NCBI GenBank assembly: GCA_046760105.1
Contig: JBHIDJ010000100.1
Location: 1-11,055, forward strand
DNA from: JBHIDJ01 sp046760105
Lineage (GTDB): Bacteria; Pseudomonadota; Gammaproteobacteria; Acidiferrobacterales; SPGG2
Direction: 5' to 3'
DNA length: 11,055 nt
In this document: piece after piece, positions 6,714 to 11,055 of the stretch
Numbering within the stretch: position 1 is the stretch's first letter
Layout of the letters: every line of letters begins with the position of its first letter
Notes under the pieces: generated by a model
Databases searched by the model: none
Told to the model about the DNA's origin: nothing
The model's input: the letters and a program-made list of their open reading frames with translations, nothing else
Made by a program: the position numbers and the translations under genes

Positions 6714-8274
6714 CACCCTCGACCGGTTCGACTCTTTTAAGCAGTAGCTCCTTGGGCCTCACTCCCAGCAGGAGGATCGCGACAATATACACCATGGCAC
6801 CGGCCACGATACATAGCGCCAAACGTGTCACGCGCTCCAGCACCCCGGCCTCAATCCATGCTGACGCACTGCCGGCCCCCCAACCAACGACCAGTGCCAT
6901 GACACTGGCGGCCACCGCGATTCTCACTAACAGCCTGCCCCAGCCGCTCTCTGGCCTATAGGCGCCATCCTTACGCAATAGACGGAATAATAATCCCGCG
7001 TTGATAAACGCTGCTAGCGAGATCGCCAGCGCCAAACCCGCGTGTGCCAGCGGATAGATGAGGAGCAGGCTTAGTAGAATATTGGCCGCCACACTAAGCA
7101 CTGCAACGCGCGCTGGTGTACGCGTATTCTGGCGCGCATAAAATCCTGAGGCAAGGATCTTTACGAGAATAAAACCTAGCAGCCCAAACGAGAACGCCAC
7201 CAGCGCCCGAGCTGTCATCTGGACATCTTGCGGCTGGAACCTCCCATACTGGAACAAGGTCGTCAAAATGGGTTCAGCAAGCACAATAAGGCCGATTGAG
7301 GCAGGCGTGCCAATGAGAAATACCCAGCGAAGGGCCCAGTCCAAGAGTTGGGAAAATTCCTCGTGCGAGGCGCTGACATGTTTCTGCGAAAGGCTGGGCA
7401 GAATCACCGTCGCCAGGGCGATGCCGAAGACAGCCAACGGGAACTCCATCAGCCGATCGGAGTAATACAACCAGGAAACGCTGCCGGTGACCAAGAAAGA
7501 AGCCAACAGCGTGTTTACCAACATATTAATCTGCGCGACTGAGCTGCCGAACACCGCCGGTAGCATCAGCTTAAAGACCCGTCCTGCGCCTGGGTGCCGG
7601 CGTGCAATGCGCGGGCGCGGCAAAGCACGGACGTGGTGCAAGAAGGGGATCTGGAAAAGAAGCTGCAGCACTCCGGCGATAAGTACCCCCCACGCCAGAG
7701 CCAGACCGGCATTGCCCAGCTGTGGCGCTAACCACAGCGCCGCGGCGATCAGCGACAGGTTTAGCAATACCGGTGTAAACGCCGGGATTCCGAATCGCCC
7801 ATGCGTATTCAGAATGCCCGCTGCCAGCGCTACGAGCGAGATAAACGCGAGATACGGAAACGTGATGCGCAGCATACTTACAGTAAGTGCGTACTTCTCG
7901 GGGATCGCCAGGAAACCCGGTGCCAATATCGTCACCACTAGCGGAGCGGCGATAACGCCGAGGACTGTTACGATAACGAGCGTGCCGCCCAGGGTGCCGG
8001 TGATGTGGTCGAGGAAGTCCTGCTTTACGTCTTCGGTTGCGCGCAGCTGATGTTCGGAATACACGGGTACGAACGCCTGCGAGAACGCCCCTTCACCAAA
8101 TATGCGCCGAAAGAAGTTGGGAACACGGAAGGCAACATAAAAGGCATCGGCGGCAACACCCGCGCTTGCGCCGATGACGTAGGCAAACACGATATCACGG
8201 ATCAAGCCAGTGATACGTGATACCAGGGTCATGCCGCCGGTCACGGCGGTAGACTTCAGCAACTTCCGTGACAA
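6706..8274 (-). CDS. murJ: Lipid II flippase MurJ (MviN)
   Basis: Inner-membrane MOP-superfamily protein that flips lipid II to the periplasmic face for peptidoglycan synthesis. At 522 residues, with about 14 hydrophobic segments, it has normal family length. The N-terminus is diagnostic: LLKSTAVTGGMTLVSRITGLIRD, then the block ADAFYVAFRVPNFFRRIFGEGAFSQAFVPV with the conserved arginines and acidic residue of the central cavity. The start is a TTG at 8274 with GGAG seven bases upstream; it puts the conserved LLKS at residues 5-8, and no ATG or GTG precedes it before an in-frame TGA. The gene is divergent from rpsT and probably heads the operon running to lspA. On the minus strand a TATGAT hexamer (8322-8327) may be its -10, but I see no matching -35. 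Confidence 0.96.
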   Translation of the reverse strand: MSRKLLKSTAVTGGMTLVSRITGLIRDIVFAYVIGASAGVAADAFYVAFRVPNFFRRIFGEGAFSQAFVPVYSEHQLRATEDVKQDFLDHITGTLGGTLVIVTVLGVIAAPLVVTILAPGFLAIPEKYALTVSMLRITFPYLAFISLVALAAGILNTHGRFGIPAFTPVLLNLSLIAAALWLAPQLGNAGLALAWGVLIAGVLQLLFQIPFLHHVRALPRPRIARRHPGAGRVFKLMLPAVFGSSVAQINMLVNTLLASFLVTGSVSWLYYSDRLMEFPLAVFGIALATVILPSLSQKHVSASHEEFSQLLDWALRWVFLIGTPASIGLIVLAEPILTTLFQYGRFQPQDVQMTARALVAFSFGLLGFILVKILASGFYARQNTRTPARVAVLSVAANILLSLLLIYPLAHAGLALAISLAAFINAGLLFRLLRKDGAYRPESGWGRLLVRIAVAASVMALVVGWGAGSASAWIEAGVLERVTRLALCIVAGAMVYIVAILLLGVRPKELLLKRVEPVEGDG

Positions 8275-8386
8275 TGGGATGCTCCAGGACGATCTGCTTA
8301 CAAGCCGTACGAAAAGAGCCGATCATAAGCTAAACAAACGCCGGCCGCACCACGACCGAAGTCACCAAGCAGTATGTAACCCACGA

Positions 8387-8415
8387 TTGACAAACGTCGA
8401 TAAAGTCCGCATAGT
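8387..8415 (+). promoter_or_regulatory. Sigma-70 type promoter for rpsT
   Basis: A consensus -35 TTGACA (8387-8392) is followed after 17 bases by CATAGT (8410-8415), which matches four of six -10 positions. Transcription would begin near 8422, giving a leader of about 36 bases before the rpsT start. It is the best promoter match I found in the intergenic gaps and fits strong expression of a ribosomal protein gene. Confidence 0.65.
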
Positions 8416-8457
8416 TACGCGCCTTTTTGACCCCTGCTAGTTTCAACGGAGACGCGT

Positions 8458-8721
8458 TTGGCAAACACTAAACAGGCACGAAAACGGGCGCGGCAGGCGG
8501 AAAAACGTCGCCGCGGGAACTTCGGTCTGCGTTCCAAGGTTCGTACTTATATGAAAGGCGTGACGCAGGCGGTAGCTGCGGAAGACAAGGCGGCAGCCCA
8601 GGAAGCCTATAAGAAAGCGGTGAAGGTCATCGACGAGGTGGCTAACAAGGGTATTTTGCACAGCAATACCGCCGCCCGCCACAAGAGTCGCTTAAACGCG
8701 CGCATACGAGCCCTCGGCTAA
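8458..8721 (+). CDS. rpsT: 30S ribosomal protein S20
   Basis: Small-subunit protein that binds 16S rRNA early in assembly. The 87 residues match the E. coli length. The sequence is highly basic and helical: MANTKQARKRARQAEKRR at the start, EDKAAAQEAYKKAVKVID in the middle, and the diagnostic NTAARHKSRLNARI near the C-terminus. The start codon is TTG with GGAG (8448-8451) six bases upstream. E. coli rpsT also starts with UUG, which is linked there to translational autoregulation by S20; the same control is plausible here but is inferred. It is the only plus-strand gene, monocistronic by position, divergent from murJ and convergent with proB. Confidence 0.98.
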   Translation: MANTKQARKRARQAEKRRRGNFGLRSKVRTYMKGVTQAVAAEDKAAAQEAYKKAVKVIDEVANKGILHSNTAARHKSRLNARIRALG

Positions 8722-8756
8722 GCAACCTGCCCAATACCGCATGGCGAGCTATCAAC

Positions 8757-8775
8757 CGAGCCCTGATTGGGTTCG
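8757..8775 (+). terminator. Weak hairpin after rpsT, possible terminator
   Basis: CGAGCCC and GGGTTCG form a 7-bp stem (one G-U pair in RNA) with a TGATT loop, 35 bases past the rpsT stop in the convergent rpsT-proB gap. It lacks a T-tract, so intrinsic termination is doubtful. Confidence 0.25.
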
Positions 8776-8858
8776 CGCTCACCCGCGCCCGCATTAACGA
8801 TTTCGCGGCTTTAACCGCCTTCCCCTTGCCAGGCGGGCTCGCGCGGGCGTGATAGACA

Positions 8859-9998
8859 TCACATCAAAACCATATTATCGCGGTGGATGAGTTCCGGTTC
8901 GTCGACATATCCGAGGATGGATTCGATCTGGTCGCTCGGGTGACCGATAATGCGCGCGGATTCTTCCGAATTGTAGTTCACAAGCCCACGCGCCACCTCG
9001 CGCCCGGTGGCATCCAGGCAGGCCACGATTTCGCCGCGGGCAAAATTGCCCTCGACCGCTTTGACACCCACGGGGAGCAAGCTCTTGCCGGCGGTTTGGA
9101 TGACTTTGACCGCGCCTTCATCCAATACCAACTTCCCGCGCAGTTGTAAGTGCCCGGCCAACCACTGTTTGCGCGCGGCGATACGTCCCTGCGCCGGCTT
9201 GAGATAGGTGCCGATGGGCTCACCGGCAACGACGCGAAGGAGTACGTCCGGTTCCCGCCCGGGGGCGATCACTGTGGCTGCGCCGGAGCGTGCCGCTTTC
9301 TCTGCGGCGGCTAACTTGGTGCGCATGCCGCCGCGGCCGAGCACGCCGGAGCCGCCGGCTGCGGCCGCGAGGCGTGGGTCGCCGACATCTGCATCGGCAA
9401 TCACAACGCCATCGCGGTGTGAGCGGGGGTCGCGATCGAAAAGGCCAGGCTGGTCCGTCAGTATCACCAGGAGATCGGCCTCGACCAGGTTCGCCACCAG
9501 TGCCGCTAGCGTGTCATTGTCGCCGAAACGAATCTCATTAGTGGCGAGCGTATCGTTTTCGTTCACCACCGGGATTACACCCAGTCGCAGGAGGCTGCGC
9601 AGTGTACTGCGGGCATTCAGGTAACGTTGACGGTGGCTGAGATCATCATGCGTCAGCAGGACCTGCGCGGTGTGCAAACCGTACCGCTGGAACGCCGACT
9701 CATACGCCTGCACCAGGCCCATTTGGCCGACTGCCGCCATGGCCTGCAGTTCATGAAGCGCGTGTGGCCGTGTAGCGCGCTTAAGCCGTTTCATACCCGC
9801 GGCGATGGCGCCGGAAGTGACTAATACAATGTCTAGGCCACGCTCACGCAAGGCCGTCATCTGCGCCACCCAACGTGAGATGGCTAAGCCATCTAACCCC
9901 TCCCCCTCCTTTGTCAAAACGGCGCTGCCGATCTTGACCACCAAGCCGCGAATCCGGGTGAGCGGGTCACGGATTTCAGTGTGCGCGTTGCGCGACAT
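8859..9998 (-). CDS. proB: Glutamate 5-kinase
   Basis: First enzyme of proline synthesis: phosphorylates glutamate to gamma-glutamyl phosphate in the cytosol, and is feedback-inhibited by proline in the family. It has 379 residues from the ATG at 9998 (E. coli 367). The amino-acid kinase domain shows VVKIGSAVLT, VTSGAIAAGM, AAVGQMGLVQ, VNENDT, FGDNDTLAALVA, LTDQPGLFDRDPR and GRGGMRTKL. A C-terminal PUA domain (about the last 100 residues) shows VDEGA-type LVLDEGA, KSLLPVGVKAVEGNFARGE and GLVNYNSEE. I prefer the ATG at 9998, which has AAGG eight bases upstream, over a GTG three codons earlier (10007) that has no ribosome binding site. It overlaps the end of obgE by 23 bases, so translation is probably coupled. 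The obgE-proB pairing is common in Gammaproteobacteria. Confidence 0.96.
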   Translation of the reverse strand: MSRNAHTEIRDPLTRIRGLVVKIGSAVLTKEGEGLDGLAISRWVAQMTALRERGLDIVLVTSGAIAAGMKRLKRATRPHALHELQAMAAVGQMGLVQAYESAFQRYGLHTAQVLLTHDDLSHRQRYLNARSTLRSLLRLGVIPVVNENDTLATNEIRFGDNDTLAALVANLVEADLLVILTDQPGLFDRDPRSHRDGVVIADADVGDPRLAAAAGGSGVLGRGGMRTKLAAAEKAARSGAATVIAPGREPDVLLRVVAGEPIGTYLKPAQGRIAARKQWLAGHLQLRGKLVLDEGAVKVIQTAGKSLLPVGVKAVEGNFARGEIVACLDATGREVARGLVNYNSEESARIIGHPSDQIESILGYVDEPELIHRDNMVLM

Positions 9999-11025
9999 CG
10001 CTGCCACCTTCGCTCTTTGAATCCTCGATGCGCGTCATCAGGGCGCCGATGAGCGCGCGGCACCCGTCACCATTGATGGCGGAGATCTTGAACACCGGTG
10101 CTTCCCAGGTAAGCGCTTGCACTAATGCATGAGAACGACTGTCAGCCTCTTCCGGCGACAGCAGATCCAGCTTGTTCAAAACAAGCCAGCGTTCGCGTGC
10201 AGCGAGTTCCGGGCTGAACTCTGCGAGCTCGCCGAGGACACCATTTACTTGGGCTACTAACTCACACTCGCCAGATAACGCCGCTATGTCAACCATGTGC
10301 AAGAGTATACGTGTTCTGGCTAAGTGCTTAAGAAATCGCACACCGAGCCCGGCACCCCGCGCTGCCCCCTCGATAAGACCTGGTATGTCGGCAATTACAA
10401 AGCTGCGATGCGGCTCAACGCGCACCACACCCAGTTGCGGGTACAGTGTCGTAAAGGGGTAGTCTGCCACCTTAGGACGTGCATCGGAGACGGCCCGCAA
10501 AAACGTCGACTTGCCGGCATTCGGCAAACCTAGCAGCCCGACATCGGCCAACACCTTGAGCTCGAGAATCAGTTCCCGCCGCTCGCCAGACGTGCCCTGG
10601 GTTGTCCTGCGCGGCGCCCGATTGGTACTGGACTTGAAACGCGCGTTGCCAAATCCGCCTTTGCCGCCGCGCGCCACTAGCAGCGTCTCACCATCGTGAG
10701 TCACATCACTGATCAATTCGGCGGTCGCCGCGTTGCGCACCACAGTGCCCACGGGCACCTCGACAAACAACTCCTCCCCGGATCGACCGGTGCGGTTGCG
10801 CCCACCGCCGTTGCGGCCGCGCTGCGCCCGGAATAAACGCGTATGCCGGAAGTCAACCAACGTATTGAGTGCGCTTCGACCGATGAGGTTAACATTGCCG
10901 CCGTCGCCTCCGTCGCCGCCATCCGGTCCCCCACGCGGAATGAACTTCTCACGCCTGAAACTCAGGCAGCCGTTGCCACCATCGCCCGCCTCGACACGGA
11001 TAATTGCCTCGTCGACGAATTTCAT
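9976..11025 (-). CDS. obgE: Obg family GTPase (ObgE/CgtA)
   Basis: Essential GTPase acting in late 50S ribosome assembly and stress responses. It has 349 residues. The glycine-rich Obg fold fills the N-terminus (about 1-158): MKFVDEAIIRVEAGDGGNG, the GGPDGGDGGDGGNV turn and RGGKGGFGN. The G domain follows: G1 GLPNAGKST at 166-174, G2 DYPFTTL, G3 DIPGLIEGA, G4 NKLDLL and G5 SAI near the C-terminus. The tail is short (about 15 residues, SKSEGGSDVAQRAH), without the long acidic extension of E. coli ObgE. The ATG start is set by the conserved MKFVDEA. Directly upstream is a 7-bp periodic repeat rather than a purine-rich ribosome binding site. rplU-rpmA normally precede obgE but lie outside the window. 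Confidence 0.97.
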   Translation of the reverse strand: MKFVDEAIIRVEAGDGGNGCLSFRREKFIPRGGPDGGDGGDGGNVNLIGRSALNTLVDFRHTRLFRAQRGRNGGGRNRTGRSGEELFVEVPVGTVVRNAATAELISDVTHDGETLLVARGGKGGFGNARFKSSTNRAPRRTTQGTSGERRELILELKVLADVGLLGLPNAGKSTFLRAVSDARPKVADYPFTTLYPQLGVVRVEPHRSFVIADIPGLIEGAARGAGLGVRFLKHLARTRILLHMVDIAALSGECELVAQVNGVLGELAEFSPELAARERWLVLNKLDLLSPEEADSRSHALVQALTWEAPVFKISAINGDGCRALIGALMTRIEDSKSEGGSDVAQRAH

Positions 11026-11029
11026 AACT

Positions 11030-11055
11030 CAAGATTCAAGTTTCAAGTAGCAAGT
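11030..11055. repeat. 7-bp tandem repeat at the obgE leader (cut by window end)
   Basis: CAAG recurs at 11030, 11037, 11044 and 11051, exactly every seven bases, with intervening triplets ATT, TTT and TAG. On the minus strand this reads as imperfect ACTTGAA heptads ending four bases before the obgE ATG, so the array occupies the ribosome binding region. It runs into the window edge and may be longer. Confidence 0.7.

Noticed and set aside
7487..8050. Plus-strand open frame of 187 codons inside murJ
   Set aside because: It is antisense to conserved MurJ membrane segments and shows no coherent protein features.

Overview
The window is a run of bacterial housekeeping genes in an order typical of Gammaproteobacteria (the Pseudomonas-like arrangement obgE-proB, then rpsT, then murJ-ribF-ileS-lspA-fkpB-ispH). 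Protein features also fit this group: IleS numbering matches E. coli almost residue for residue, RibF begins MELIRG as in E. coli, and rpsT starts with UUG. The DNA is moderately GC-rich by eye. I cannot name the genus; a less-studied or environmental gammaproteobacterium is my guess. I see no prophage, insertion sequence, CRISPR array, tRNA or rRNA.

Layout, left to right. 1-162: no convincing gene. 163-1608: ispH and fkpB, minus strand. 1609-1791: an AT-rich gap with two related 24-bp palindromes. 1792-6207: lspA, ileS and ribF, minus strand and closely packed (ileS and lspA overlap by one base). 6297-8274: a DUF2203 gene and murJ, minus strand, overlapping by a few bases. 8275-8457: a divergent intergenic region with a good rpsT promoter. 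8458-8721: rpsT, the only plus-strand gene. 8722-8858: convergent gap. 8859-11025: proB and obgE, minus strand, overlapping. 11026-11055: a 7-bp periodic repeat just upstream of obgE, cut by the window end.

The minus-strand genes probably form two transcription groups: obgE-proB on the right, and murJ-DUF2203-ribF-ileS-lspA leading to fkpB-ispH, with a possible separate regulatory point before fkpB. Together they cover ribosome assembly (ObgE, S20), proline synthesis (ProB), cell-wall lipid II flipping (MurJ), FMN/FAD synthesis (RibF), isoleucine charging (IleS), lipoprotein maturation (LspA), protein folding (FkpB) and isoprenoid precursor synthesis (IspH).

I find no obviously new multi-gene system. 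The points most worth a second look are the paired palindromes before fkpB, an insertion of about 32 residues between the two catalytic aspartates of LspA, a DUF2203 gene between murJ and ribF, an HLGT form of the IleS HIGH motif, and the heptad repeat at the obgE leader.
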